A stretch of DNA of 64,000 bases from Ryuthela nishihirai (Eukaryota; Arthropoda; Arachnida; Araneae; Heptathelidae), in assembly GCA_038380435.1 (NCBI GenBank), contig JAWZYU010000001.1, positions 18,208,001 through 18,272,000 of the forward strand, written 5' to 3'. This document shows, in pieces, positions 47,363 to 60,036 of this stretch (positions within the stretch are counted from its first letter, which is position 1; each line of letters starts with the position of its first letter). A program made the translations under genes and the position numbers. The notes below the pieces were generated by a model. It was given only the letters and a program-made list of their open reading frames with translations. It was not told the origin of the DNA and made no database searches.

Positions 47363-47937
47363 GACCAAACTTTTATACTCTGCAATCGACTATTAAGACA
47401 GACAATATTTCGCGATCGACCATAGTGCATACATAATAATGAAATGTGATGAAGTTAAAAATTGTAGACCCATCGGGGCTAGATTTTTTCCAGCCGCTTG
47501 TGTGTGCAGAAGGGTACTTGTCTACTTTGTCAGGATGCTACTGCTATCTAGGTGGCCAATAAACACAAACTCAGATTTTACATATACACATTTGATGCAT
47601 TTAATGAAAAACTGTGACTGAAGTGAAAGATAATCAAATTTATTTAAATTCTCGATTTATCATCAATATTCATTCAGCATTTAAAGAGCTATGGAAGCTG
47701 GAAAATTTAATAATAAATTATCATGTTTTATAAAAAAAAATTCATAATTATCTAACATCAAAATAATTGTTATGCAACTTTTAAAATTCATATTTTATTA
47801 AATGATCTGAAAAAGTACTTATTAAGTTTTAATTAATATCTAAAATAAATTCTTATGACCCATTACTGTTGTGAAATATTCTAGCTTCCATAATTCCTTA
47901 AATACTAGACGAATGCTGTTGGAAATCGAGATTTAAA
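47363..47937. repeat. hAT-like end and inverted repeat, tentative
   Basis: 'cagggaggaccaaactttta' near 47358-47377 resembles a hAT terminus. Arms 47649-47706 and 47874-47937 are inverted copies (about 70 percent by eye: 'tggaagctggaaaattt' versus 'aatattctagcttcca'). No coding region. Confidence 0.4.
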
Positions 47938-49212
47938 TAGATAAGATAATGATCTTGAATTTATTTTGAGTAACATTTTTCCATTAAATGAATATGTTAG
48001 AAATTACAAAGCTTTCAAGTAAGATTCCCATTCACATAACACAGAAATTCTCAAATATTTTGCTAGGCCAGTGCAACTCAGTTCCGTATATTGTAAAGGT
48101 TTCTGCGATTCAAAAATATTATTTATTCAAAAGTGATCTCAGAAGTTTTTTCTAATTATTCATGTCATCGTTTTGTTGCCGACATATTGATTGATGCAGC
48201 CACCTGTCTTGCAGATACAGTTTGGAAGAGATTCGATTAAAACAGAGTTTCACTTCTGCAAAACATCACAATAATGCATCATAGTTAGACTTCTACTTAC
48301 TGCAACAAAGCAAGTAGCAAGCAAAACAGCTGATCACCAACACCAAGCTGACGAAAACTGTCATTTCACATCTTGAAATTGGCAGGCATTCCCATTACGT
48401 ACGCACTGCCCAAACTCTACATTGGCAAATGGGGTGGACAAGAGGGGTAAGAAACTCTGGGTATGAGTTGGGATTTTTATTATTGCCAGTACTGATTGTC
48501 TTGGCTCAATAATACTCTTAAGGCTCTTATTAGGAGAGCTGTAATGCTTAGGAGATGGCTACTTAAACATAACAGACCAAAGGTGAATTGATCTAGAATA
48601 ACATGTATTAGTTTCAATCTCATTTAATGGCTCTTCTCAAGCCCACACTTAGCATTTACAGACTGGGTTTACAAAATGGACACACAGCAAATAACCTCAA
48701 CAGTACCATCAATAAAATTGACAGTCAGATGCTACATTGCATGGTTCACTGCTTAAGGCAGTGACCAAGAGTTGGAGAGGACATGGGGCAGAGAGAGTTT
48801 TTAAGGAAAAAGTCTGCTGACCTGATGTGATGATCATCACAATACCATCATGAATCATCACAATACTAGCTGACACGTGGGTGCACATTAGAAAAGCTGC
48901 TTAGCATGAATTCTTGTCTTGACCATTCTCTGCCACCTCACTTTACCATAGCTGAAGACAGAAGGAAGCCCACATACAAAGATTCTCATTGTGTAGGTGG
49001 GGTTGAGGGTCAGGTACCCTGAGGTAAGTGGCATCAGCCCCAACCTGAAGATGTGATTACTTATTTGTTCATAGAAAGTTCATCATACCCTTATTTGATT
49101 CAAGAAAATGTAGTCAAGTTATACAATGAAATCCTGTGAAACATCACCTTCAAAATGAATCCAGAATTTCAAAATACCAATGCAGGTATCCTGACAAGAA
49201 CTGAAAACTAAA
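47938..49212. other. Unannotated intronic DNA
   Basis: Less AT-rich stretch at 48.2-49.1 kb without a coding frame I recognise. Confidence 0.35.
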
Positions 49213-49493
49213 ACAGTGTTTTTCAACCTTTTTCTCTTGGAAACACACTTCCGAAATAGCCCATTTGCCATGACACAACTGTGATAAAAATTCAATTTTT
49301 TTTTGTTTATTATATATCCTAAAATTCTATTTATTAAACAAAAATGCATATGACAAAAAGCAACAAAAACCATAATAAAAAAAATTGTAAAAAGTACCAA
49401 ATTATTATGCAGTATTCTTCTTTTCCTTAAAATTTTTCAACACAAATAAACCTTGGACAGGATACACCAGTTGGGAACCACTGTCCTAATAGT
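49213..49493. mobile_element. hAT-type MITE
   Basis: 'cagtgtttttcaaccttttt' at the left end and the complement of 'gttgggaaccactg' at the right. AT-rich interior of about 280 bp, non-coding. Confidence 0.65.
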
Positions 49494-50202
49494 CCAAGAG
49501 AATCATTATACTAATATATGTTTGTCTATTACTGACTGGTTGTTGTATCTCTTCTCTCAGCCAACTGTTACTGCCTCTCTGGTTCCAAAATGCTGATCTA
49601 GTTCATTTTAAACTTGAAATACATTTTTATATAATATAGATTGAGATTAAAGTCAACAGGTAACTCAATGAATATTATTTATTAATTTATTAAAAATTGC
49701 AAAATACAAAATGTTGAAAGGTACGATAAATTAGAGCCTTTATTTCACATGGTCAATCACTTTTATGGAAGGTCATTGTCAGATGTTACAATGACTTAAT
49801 TAATATTTAACCATAAAATTTCATCATCGTATATATGTATCTGATATGAACTACAGTGAAAAAGATACAAATTAAAAAAATAGCTTAAACATTATTATAC
49901 TGTCTTCTTATGGTGCAAACCATAAGAACCTTTTAAAAGGAGATATTTTCTGGGAGTGAATGAAAGGAGCGAGCTACCACATCAGTGTGCTTAGTAGATC
50001 AGAGTATAAGCCAAGAACTTTTGACTGAACTTGGTGGTCATCCTCATGGCGGCACAAAGTTCCTTGGATATGGTAAAACTGAATTGTACTTGCTGTTGAA
50101 GAGTCCTATAATGGAAGTCAATTGGGTCATCCTGGTATTGGATTCAAAGATCCAGTATCATGGAGAACATTAGTCCATTGCAAAGAAGACTTGGAAGCAT
50201 TG
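49494..50202. other. Unannotated intronic DNA
   Basis: A weakly open plus frame at 49985-50173 matches nothing I know. Confidence 0.35.
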
Positions 50203-50400
50203 TCTAAAACAGTGGTTCTCAACCTTTTATGCTTCACATACCTCATGGAAATGTGTATGTAATGTGTGTACTCCTTGTATAGATATATAAAACTATAGTT
50301 ATAGTATAAAAAAGGTTATTTTTACTTTGATACCAGATCTAGCAACTTTTGAGCTCTCACGGCGTACCCCAAAAAAATTTGAGAACCCCTAATCTAAAAC
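50203..50400. mobile_element. hAT-type MITE, family M, copy 1, with 8-bp target duplication
   Basis: About 182 bp between copies of 'tctaaaac' (50203-50210, 50393-50400). Ends 'agtggttctcaacctttt' and the complement of 'tttgagaacccct'. A close relative lies at 60674-60874. Confidence 0.8.
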
Positions 50401-50588
50401 ATCATACCAGCAGCAAGAGGTGCACAGCAGAAATCCAGTGACACAACTGACAGTCACCACATTCCAAAATCGCTGGAATAATCATTTTGGCATTGCCTCC
50501 AAGTGCTCCTTACAATGGACTAATATCTCCATGAAGCAGGATCTTTCAATCTAGTATTAGGATGCCGCAATCCACCTGTTGCAATACT

Positions 50589-51402
50589 CCCCCCCCCCCC
50601 CCCCCCCCCCCCCGAGTGGGCTTACGGTGCCTCTGAGAAGTCGGGCTCGGATTGCTGGCACTCTGGAGTTCTTGATGTCTTGTGGCCCCCGGAGGAGGGG
50701 GCCTGTTGAAGGCCGGTGGACTGGTCAGTGCTTGGCAGTCCAGTCGGCTTATTTTGCAGCCCCGGTTGAGGGGCCATTCTAAGGGCCTCGGACGGGGCTT
50801 GGGGAACCCAGCCCCGTCCGAGGCCTTCTGTAGGCTCATCAGGGAGTACCGCGGACTGAGTTGTGCACCTCTTCGTACACTTGTCCATGGGCTCTTCGAT
50901 GCGGTCTCTGTGATATCAGGGTGGACAGATGTTCACTGGGGGGCTTTGGCCCATTCACAATGGAGAGGACGAAGTTGAAGGCTCGCGACTGGGAGTAACT
51001 GCCCCAGTTGACTGACTTATTGATGGAAAAGTCAAACTAAGAGTCCCACAGAACTTACTCGGACTCTAAGGCTTTCGTAGTGGGAGAGCTTGGGTGCTCT
51101 GAAGTGGTGTCGGCGGGTGGTCCTCTAGCGTTCGCACAGCCTGTAACTACCCGGAGGTGCCTAGACAGGGAGGGTCTGCTGAAAGGACTTGGACAACCTG
51201 ATTAGGCAGACTTATCCTGCACTAACAATGGGTGCGGTTACAGCCCCGAAGTGGGTGGCGTCCACTTCGCTGGGGGCCTCCAATCGGCGCCATGGAGGGG
51301 CCGATGTGGATGGTCATGCTGAAAGGTTTTCTTCTCAGCTGATTAGGCGTGGCTTGAGGGAAAACCCGGGTTTCTCTGCTGCGGAGGACCCAAAAAGATA
51401 GG
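50589..51402. other. GC-rich segment opened by a 25-base C run
   Basis: Starts with C at 50589-50613, then about 800 bp whose base composition is far more GC-rich than anything else in the window. It ends at 'gaggacccaaaaagata' near 51402. It contains an inverted pair near 50780-50830 ('ctcggacggggcttgggg' / 'ccccgtccgag'). Open frames exist in several registers, including a plus-strand frame 51189-51401 (70 codons), but none is recognisable. It could be a transposon end, a transferred piece or a CpG island. Function not assigned. Confidence 0.5.
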
Positions 51403-52029
51403 AAATTTTTATATCAGTTTGGCATCAAAATTCAAAAGATACCATCTCATATTTTATTATTGGCAAATATTTGGACAAAATCCAGTGAGTGATGGGCATA
51501 TTCCTAGGCATTACTCAAAAATTTAAAAAGATCCCACTCTCACTGCACCTCAATGATTATTTCTACAGGCAGGCTATAAAATCCCAAGCAGTGCTTTTCT
51601 CTTCACATAAGGTCTTCTCCCGCTGTAGGCAGGTATAAATGTAAGGCAAGCTCAAACTGATAGGAACCTGGTTAGTCGATTGTGGTTTCTGTGGCAATTC
51701 CCTTATGGTGATATGCAGTCATAGTACTGCGGTGCACCGGGGTTGTCATGCATTATTACATTGTTACAATACTCTTTCCAATTGCAAGTGGCAAGTATAA
51801 TTCAGTTTGCTGTTTTACCCCATCTCCAAGGAACTTGGCACCTCTCTGAGAATGAGTGCCAAGTTAGTCAAAAGTACTTAGCTCATACCATGATCCTTCT
51901 AAGCATATTTTAGCATAAGCATATTTTAGTGCATAAATTTTTAACCATCTGTTGTCAATAAACTTAAACGGCGAACGAAGGTGTTTCCTTTGATATATGT
52001 TGATTGCTGTGAAATCATTTAATGATTTA
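51403..52029. other. Unannotated intronic DNA
   Basis: Moderately AT-rich; a small inverted pair 'ccaaggaacttggcacct' / 'gtgccaagttag' near 51827-51868. No gene seen. Confidence 0.35.
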
Positions 52030-53480
52030 ACACTTCCTGTCTATCAATGTGACTTATTGGTCTAGTCACATATGCCACTTTTAATTTTTTCTATCTTCCT
52101 GGGGGAATGGTCAACTTTACAGGTATTAGTGTTGGCTATTTAAACACGTCAGACTGTCTAACGGCTTTGAGAATGATTATGGATTTGTAACTTGCCAATA
52201 TTGTAAGTTTCTGTTGCAGAAAAAAAACTGCTTCTATCTTCTGCGGCTTAGCAGCCCAGAAGTGAACACATACACAGGGTAACTTATATTAGCAGGCAGA
52301 TAAAGCAGTTAATGCAAATATTTGTACCGTTATTTCTAGGAGCATCACCAACACTAAAATGTGTTTCAGGGCAAGTCAGTTTCTTTTCTAATTCCATTTT
52401 TTGAGAATAACCACTTATAAAGGTGGTCTCTGAAATTCCTACCAACAACAGTCATTTAAGCCTTTAGATGTGAGAGTAAGGGTCTTTGCCCTCATTGCCT
52501 ATGATTAGAGGGCTATTTGATATTGTTGGCCCTACATCTCTTAATAAACTAAGTTTTAAAAAATCTTACAAACCATTTTCTTTTCATAGGTAACTTGGAA
52601 AATACGGATTATGTAGAGAATATTATCTTTATGTCCCCAGAAAAAAATTCCAGCATTAAAGCCATGACATTATGAGCTTGCAAGAGACAAGATCAGGGAT
52701 TGGCAACAGGTGACTCTGCAGTAGCATGTGGCTCTGAGCACTCTAAAATGTGACTCTTGATGCTTTTTGGTTCAACATTCAACTGCGAAATTTTTTTTGA
52801 TTTTCATTAATAAAAAAAAAGCATTAAAGCAGACTGAAAGAAGATAGTTTGAAAGCACTGATGTAATTCAAGTGCTCTAAATACACTCTAAATTTGATTA
52901 AATTGGTTGAGAAGACTCAAACTCAAAAGATACACTGATGAATAGCATATTTTTTAATAATTCCTTTCAATAGTTTTATTGTATACACTTCAAATATACC
53001 TATATTTAAGTTATATGTTGTAGTTTCATTTTTGTTAATAAAATAGTCTGCGGTTTTCTTTTTTTTTTCTTGATGGCTCTTGACCCAATAAAGATTATAA
53101 TTTGCAGATCTCGAAATTTGTTGATTTACCTTTTTTGGGCTATTTTGGCTTTTGCCCCAAAAAAGGTTCATGACCCTGTACAAAATGAATAAGTAAAGGT
53201 CAGATACTTAAGAATAATCTTAAATTCTCTTTACAGGCTGAGAGGATAGTAAGCCTATATGTGAAGGTTTGCTTCTCAGCAAAAATGCCAGTGATGTGAT
53301 TGCATTAATGAAAGATTTCCTACAGCTAAATTTAAAACATGAATTTAAGATTTCAATGTTATCAGTTGACTCTAGCAACAATAAGAACCATAGGTTTTTA
53401 CATACAACTTCAGGATATTTTGAATTCTATATAAGAGATATTACCCTTGTGTTAAATGACTTCAATGTTAATTTTTATTT
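52030..53480 (+). mobile_element. RTE-like LINE fragment R5 (5' part), interrupted by a MITE
   Basis: Follows R3 from its 5'UTR ('gggaatggtcaacttta' at 52.1 kb) through the endonuclease start (52.59 kb), is broken by a MITE at 52693-53175, resumes with 'aggtcagatacttaag' (53.2 kb) and LLSKNASDVIALM, and fades after VLNDFNVNF-like sequence near 53.47 kb. It is the 5' half only, so the 3' half was lost by deletion. Confidence 0.7.
52693..53175. mobile_element. hAT-type MITE inside R5
   Basis: Left end 'cagggattggcaacagg', right end complement of 'ggttcatgaccctg'. Flanks 'gacaagat' and 'tacaaaat' match at six of eight positions, consistent with a worn 8-bp duplication. About 483 bp, AT-rich, non-coding. 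Confidence 0.65.
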
Positions 53481-54068
53481 TATTATTTTTCACTTTTCCA
53501 GTAAAACTTTGATTTGGTATCATTTTCTGAAAATAAATGAGGTCTTGGATATGGAAGCAAATTCATTTCTGTAGATTTATTTCCTTTAGTTAGCAATCTT
53601 TCGGTTGGCTAATTTAGCGATCTTTCTGAGTTATGCTACATTGGAGGCAGACTTAAAAGCTTTTTGCAAATATTTTATTTAACATTCCATTAGGTTACAT
53701 GCAATTTTTCTTTTATTACTTCTTGTTTTTTTAGTAAAAAATTTTGAGCTTGTACCATTTTCTGAAAATGTCTTGGATACGAAAGCAAAATACACTTCCT
53801 AGTTACAGAAATTAACCAACATGCAGGAGGGTAATTTCAGGAAGGGTTCCCCTCCACTAAACTAACTGTGAATGTTTCAATCCTCCCTCCCTCTAGAAGA
53901 ATATAATTTTTTTTTTAAATTACGAGTGTTATGTTTATACTGAATGATTTTAAAGGCAACAGCCCCTCCCCTCAGTACCTTGGCTGTCACATGGACAATA
54001 TAATTTTGTTTTTTTCACAAACCTTTCTGCACGTAGCCAAGAATGGAAAACTTCAACACCCAAAGAAA
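53481..54068. other. Unannotated intronic DNA
   Basis: AT-rich, with two related phrases ('aaaactttgatttggtatcattttctg' type at 53.5 kb and 53.74 kb). No gene seen. Confidence 0.35.
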
Positions 54069-54860
54069 AAAATTCATAATGTTTAGTATAAAAAAGCAGC
54101 GAAGTTATTTTTTCTTTTCTATTTCATAACCAGTTAAAAAAATCCCAAGAATGCGAGTGAAGTCCAAGTCACTTTGTGTAACACTGGCCGTGTTTAAAAT
54201 ATACAATACTGAAAAGAATCATTAAAAAAAATAAAAATCATATTTCAGGTTGATTATTATATTATTTGGGAAGAAATTTCCTTTTGATAAATATATAATT
54301 TAACTATTTCTATTCATTAGTTTTTCCAAAATGAAGCCTTAATTGTATAGTGCGATCTTTTTTTCCCACCATATCACATTGAAAAAGGCTTATTAAAATC
54401 AACTGTAAATTTGTTTATATTATTTTCATAAAATTTGCAATTAAATTCTGTTTAATTTGGTATATAACATAACAATCAACAGAAATAGGTTATTTTTTGA
54501 AAAAATTCTAAAGTTGACTTATTTGACTCAGCACAATTGATTAAAAGCCTGGAATTTTCTCAAAGTAAGGTACAGAGAAAAAAATTACAAAATGGGAAAA
54601 ATATTTACTTAAAACCCAAAATTTTTTTTTTGTTATTCAGAAATATATAGTCATTCTATGCATGTGCATTGTAATCATTTCTATTAGTTTTCTTCAAATA
54701 ATTTTGTTGCCAGATGCATTTTTTTACTACGACTCTAAAAAAAGTCCTATTAAAACTTATCGTCTTTTTGTTAAATACTTTATTTTCAGAAAATCTGGAA
54801 TTAAATGCTGATTAATTTGGCATACAATATGTCATAATTCAATTTAGCAAAAAAGTTCTA
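54069..54860. repeat. Dispersed AT-rich repeat, copy 2 (empty P site)
   Basis: Same family as 13960-16740. Here the two parts are arranged with the 54130-54470 segment first and the other part in the opposite relative orientation. It carries the uninterrupted P-element target (complement 'aatgcaca', 54663-54670). Confidence 0.7.
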
Positions 54861-57354
54861 CAGTTGAAGATTTTTTTTGGCTGAGCATAGGGAGAAAATA
54901 GCTTGGCCTCTGGATGGAAACCTGTTTTTCATGCTGGACACTAGAAGGGTTAAACACTATGTGTGGCGAGATACTCACACTATCAGAGGCATATGGGAAC
55001 TGAGACTGATTGAGGGAACAGCAGATTCATGTCTCTCATCTCACACTCACTTCGGGACTGCTTATTGAGTGGAATGGCAGGCAGAATTGCCCACACTATT
55101 TGCTATTTATCGCTTTTTTTTTTTATCAAGTGGGTATAGTTGCAAATATGATGTGACTCCACTGTACTAATATAATATTTATGAAATTCTTAAAAATTTT
55201 TAATGGTGATATAGTTAACTATTTTTTAATTATATTGCACTGTGATTAGATATGCTTTCATTCTTATCTCAGCCATTATGTTCAGTATACAGAAAATACT
55301 CAAAACACATAACTATAATGCACCTATTTGTAAAACATCTGTTCTTGATAGATTAGATATGGCAATATCCCTCCTCATTCCCTATACAGAAATTATTGTA
55401 GAAAACTTTAAGACGTTACTGGTAGAACCTGTCAACATTTCTCGAAAAGACTACAACAACATCAGTATAATAATGGCAATAAAAAAATATTAACATGTTG
55501 CTTTAAATTTCAATTTAGCACCTGACACTCTCAATTAATTACATCTTCATCCACCAAATTTAACTGATTAACAAACTAATCAGAAAACAAAAATAACATT
55601 TAACAGGCATTGAATCTGTAATATAGATACCACACAGAATAAACATTTTAAGTAAGAACCTTTGAAACTATTAATACATTTCATAAAGAAGGAGCTCAAT
55701 ATTTGTAGTGACATTTTCTTAAAAGTCCAAATAAATAATGGTTTATCACAAAAAATTTATCATGAAACTTCTCACTAACACCCTATACCTAATCTATCAA
55801 CTCTTACTGCAGCAAAACACTTCTCATGAAGTCATGCAAATTGGTGTACCAGTCAATAAAGCTGCTGACACTTATGCTTCACAACTGAAAAAGTATTCCA
55901 TGTGATGAGCACAAAATGTGTCATGCTAGATAAGCTTAATACTGTTACAACAGATGAATGCTACAATGTGTTTTGATGATAGATGTGCCATTGATGTTCT
56001 CATATGCTTCAGCATGACAATTATGCCATCACTTATTAGAACAGACTTTGAATAATAAGAATTTAGGAAAAAACTGGAAAGTTTTTGTTAGTACTAAAAA
56101 GGATGTATTGTGTTGATGTTATTGGGTTGTGTTTTAGCAATTTAAACAAGAAGATTGATTATATATTGTTAAAATGAATGTTATTCCAGAGACATGGCAA
56201 TTAGGCTGAAGGAGCAATATGTTCATCGAGCAAGAAAAGTTAGTAAGTTCCTCTTTAAGGAGAGATCATTGTCTGATGCATTGCATTATTAATGTGTGAA
56301 GAACTGTTAAGATAACCAAGGTAACACATAGGAATTTCAATAGTAATTTGCATTGTTCATTAAAAGTTATGAAATAAAGGGTTCTATTTTGTACTTAGAG
56401 TAAATATCAAAAACATTGGAAACTTTGGAAAATTAGTTAAGCATAATAAATCATTCTTTTTATGGTTTAACTTCATACTGAAGACAAAAATTTGTGTTTA
56501 GATATGATTGTTTATTTGTATGGTTTTATACCATTATAATAAATTACTTTTATATTTATGTTTGATAAGCATACTTTTGAACTTACACTCAGTTTTTACT
56601 ATTAAATTCCCAATATCATTGATCACTTTTTAATGTTGATTTAAATTCACTGATATAAAGAATATTGAATACACAATGACTGTATCAGTTCAAGAGGGCA
56701 AGCTGACACTGCCATACATACATACTAGCATCCCAAGTTGGCTGTCAGTAATAGTGTGATCTGCCTACTACTTTTTAAGTCAATCAATTCTACATGGAAC
56801 TTGCAATACAAACAGTTCACTGTTTGTTATTGCAAACTATTATTCAATGGCTGACATTCCAAGTGCCCATTCTTTGCTCTTTGAAAAGTTCAGCTCATCT
56901 TATAGAATATATATAGTTTTCATTTGCACCCTCCTGACAACAAGAAGTGACAGTTGTATCATCAGCTTCTCTATATCCTTTTTTTTATATCATTCACTCT
57001 CTTTACTGAACAAAATGATGCAAGCCTACCCTGCACTTTTTGAGGATATCCTCATCTGAATCAGTTATCTATCTCTAGGACTAACATCAGAATTCAAAGT
57101 TGCATCATAATCTGCATACTTTGAACTTCAGACTTGTCATTAAAATAACTGATTTTTTAGGTTCAAACTCTTACAGGTTACTAATTATCTCATTGGTTGA
57201 TAGCAACATACATTAATTTTACAGTTGCATAAAGTTATAGTTTTTCTTTTTATTTGTATTAAACTAGATTTTCCACTAACTTTTAATGCTTTTAAACCTA
57301 GAACAGATAAATTTAAAGAAATTTAAATTCAGAGAAAAAACTCATTACACTTAC
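54861..57354. other. Unannotated intronic DNA
   Basis: Mostly AT-rich. A 63-codon plus frame at 54877-55068 (GNLFFMLDTRRVKHYVW) and an 83-codon one at 55242-55493 match no family I know. 'tgttacaacagatgaatg' at 55943 echoes the start of the putative LTR at 9284. Confidence 0.35.
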
Positions 57355-57523
57355 ATTTATCCATACGTTTGACTTCTCCTCATATATAACTTGCATGATG
57401 ACACTACTATCTACATGATTAGGTAATAATTCACACATTGGATCACCAGGGAGAAAAGAAGATAATGGGATGAGCAGTAAGCTTAAATGGCACTGTTGTC
57501 TGTCCAGTACTTGAGCCCATACA
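57355..57523 (-). CDS. DPP8/DPP9: DPP8/9 exon 2 of those in window
   Basis: 169-nt exon that completes the split His codon and then encodes 56 residues, from VWAQVLDRQQ to IYEEKSNVWIN. 'WAQVLDRQQ' and 'YEE-x3-VWIN' are recognisable DPP8/9 propeller motifs. The donor is 'gtaagt'. An alternative acceptor 20 bases upstream would keep the frame but add residues with no counterpart in the family. The chosen acceptor ('attcatag') is the one that joins exon 1 in phase. The frame stays open upstream to an ATG near 57543, so a simple ORF scan gives a misleading start there. Confidence 0.87.
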
Positions 57524-57906
57524 CTATGAATTATAACATTCATCTGGTCAATTTCTGGGTGTAGTATTTACATTATTTCAATTACAAGTTAAAATAAGCA
57601 TATTGGCTGTATAAACATCACTTTTTAAACTTTAATAAAATTTGTTTTACTTAATAGATTACCTGAAAAAAAATAGAAAGACTAAAAACAGATTACCCTA
57701 AAAAAAAGTTTAGGGGGCCAACAATGAAATCACTTACTAAATTCCTATTAACTTCAAAAAACGATAAGATATCAGCAATTTTTGCTTGTTTAGTGAGAGA
57801 AATAAGTTTTGGTGCCCTATCTAAATAATAAAGTAAGAATACAGTGTTCTCAAATAAACAGTGAGAGTTCAGAAATGATAAGAATTGCACAAACCAATTT
57901 TTTTCA
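57524..57906. other. Unannotated intronic DNA
   Basis: Short AT-rich stretch between exon 2 and RTE-like pieces. Nothing seen. Confidence 0.4.
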
Positions 57907-58105
57907 GTGAGGCTGATTATAAAGAAATATTTACAGTTTTTGAAATCTGTAGTCATTAGCTTGTAAATTTCGAAAAGATGTTTTTTGACTCTCTTGTTAA
58001 GCACAATTTGAGGTTGATAATGAAATTTTATGGTATATCTGAAAAGTTAGTTAGTATAATGATGACTTTATATAATAGCACTTAGTCTTATGTGAGAGAC
58101 AATAA
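57907..58105 (+). mobile_element. RTE-like LINE fragment R6a (RT)
   Basis: 'gatgttttttgactctctt', 'ttgataatgaaattttatgg' and 'agttagttagtataatga' parallel R3's FDSV-x-HNLWLIVK and KLVNIMKALYNNTE codons. About 200 bp, decayed. Confidence 0.6.
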
Positions 58106-58244
58106 AGCCTGCACTTCTCTCAACACACATCATTTCTTTAACAATCCTACGAATCAAGTATTAGATCATAATTGTGCTGTACATGTATCACAGCTACAGG
58201 TTGATTCAAGATGACTCTGGTGAAGAATAATGCCAACAATTATG

Positions 58245-58345
58245 GTAGATCTTGATAGCAGCAGGTTAGTAGGTGGTTAAAACACCTGATATGCCATCTA
58301 GAGGTTGTGAATCCCCACCTGGCTCAAGAAACAATTTTCTCTATA
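58245..58345 (+). repeat. SINE-B head, decayed
   Basis: 'gatcttgatagcagcaggtt', 'aacacctgatatgccatc', 'cccacctggctcaag' and 'aattttctctat' follow the SINE-B head and start of body seen at 19.9 kb. It lies between two RTE-like pieces. Confidence 0.7.
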
Positions 58346-58404
58346 CCTATGGTACTTGTACAGCACAATATTGGTCTAACACTTAGTCAACTTATAGAAG
58401 TGCT

Positions 58405-58800
58405 GTGGATAGAAAGTAAATATCCTACTAACCATTTTTTCCCCCACAGATACCTAAAATGTGACGACTCTACATAGAGATTATTCTTTAGATGTTCTCA
58501 TACAGGAATTCTACCATTATAACCTAGATATTCCAGACTCGCAAGAGACCAGATGGGCAGGTACTAAAAAATTATAAAAGGTCAGATACTAAAAATATAA
58601 TTATAAAAAAGGTCAGATACTAAAAAATTATATTTCTCTTACCAGGATTAGAGGGCAGTAAACATCTGCAGGCAACAGGTTTGCTTCTCAGCAGAAATGC
58701 CTATGATGCTCTTGTAAGATATGACCACATTTACAAATGATTTCTTACAGCTAAATTTAAAACAGGGAATGGAGACATGAACATTTTCTGTTATGACGAA
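58405..58800 (+). mobile_element. RTE-like LINE fragment R6b (endonuclease)
   Basis: 'cctactaaccattttttcc', 'gacgactctacatagag' and 'gagaccagatgggcagg' match R3 near 33.06-33.2 kb; the next block 'ttgcttctcagcagaaatgc' matches 33.28 kb. It follows an RT piece (R6a) on the same strand, the reverse of the order in an intact element. 'aaggtcagatac' is triplicated near 58577-58621. Confidence 0.65.
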
Positions 58801-58931
58801 AGTGACCAAATTTTCAAAACTGAAAAGTCTGACAATTCAGTTATACTGTCCCATTTTGTGGAGGGTTAAAGTAGGACACTTCACAAATTCCAAATTATTG
58901 TTTATAATTCAAAAATATGTTAATATTAAAA

Positions 58932-59550
58932 AAATAAGGTCTGTAAATGGTAGCTAGGCATAAACTGGAAGGAGAGCTGTGTACTAATCCTTAGTGATGA
59001 TGCACAGAACCAGCCAGATTTAGCGCCTAATGTCCAACCCCACCTTCTCATGGTGCAAGCAATTAGTACTTTCAAAAGAGATATTCTCTTTTGGAAGGGA
59101 ACGGAAGGGGGGGGGGGGCTTCCAGATTAGTGTGGCCTACTGATCTGGTCATCTACGGCCACTTTTTTTTTTTTTCAACCCTGCTGAGGAGTGGTCAACT
59201 TCACAGAGTCCTGGTGTTGACCATTTATACCATCTACCCTACTAGATGGATTTGAGCCTGATTATGGATCCTGGATTTCTGCACTGCTGGGCCTCTGTTG
59301 AGGGAGAATCTGCTGCTATGTTTTATGTTTGCTTCTTGGTTGCCAGCCCTAAGTGAACAGAAGCATGGGATACCTTGTATCAGTTGGTGGATAATCCTGA
59401 TCAGAGGCCATTGCAGGTACCTGAACCTCACTTAGCTAGTTGAGCATCATTAATCTTAAACAGGAGTAACGTGTCTCAGGCAGGCCATAAAAAGTCCACT
59501 TGAAAAGGTGGTGCCTGAAGTTCCTACCAGCATCATTGACTTCAGTCTAA
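58932..59550 (+). mobile_element. RTE-like LINE fragment R7 (5'UTR only)
   Basis: Begins 'ggtctgtaaatggtagc', the same start as R3 (32343), and runs through the 5'UTR ('ctgctgaggagtggtcaac', 'tgagggagaatctgctgc') to the equivalent of 32.96 kb. A G run of about 10 occurs near 59108. The matching starts of R3 and R7 define the family's 5' end. Confidence 0.78.
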
Positions 59551-60036
59551 GGTTCAGAACAAAATTGATTATATGAACCCAATGGACAGTTATTAGAGGA
59601 AAATGGCAGCACTTGATTAGATCCCTATAACATGCTACTTAACTACATTATATAAGTTGGCCTAAACAAAGAATAAAGATTTAGACATCCCATCACACAG
59701 TTAACACTTTGTAGTAGTCACTGTTGACTTCTTTCTCAATGAGAGCGTAATAACATGTTCATGGTCAAAAGATAATAAACTGAGCATTTGTAAGGGACTA
59801 GATATACATATTATACAAAACAGAGCCTATGTTTTTAAATCCCACTGTATTTCCACAAGACAAATTTTCTGTTCATAAAGGAATTCAAAATTGCAAAAAT
59901 TTATAATTTACAGAGCAGCAAGTATATTTAAAAAAATAATATTATTATTGATTAAATACATTAATTAAAATCATCAATGTTAAATATATTTAAATATTTT
60001 ACTCATAAACAACAATTAAGAGAAAGTTAAGCTTAC
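59551..60036. other. Unannotated intronic DNA
   Basis: AT-rich, nothing recognised. Confidence 0.4.

Noticed and set aside
50546..50978. Proline/glycine-rich frames in the GC-rich island
   Set aside because: Several registers are open only because of the GC content and the C run; none shows a conserved motif.
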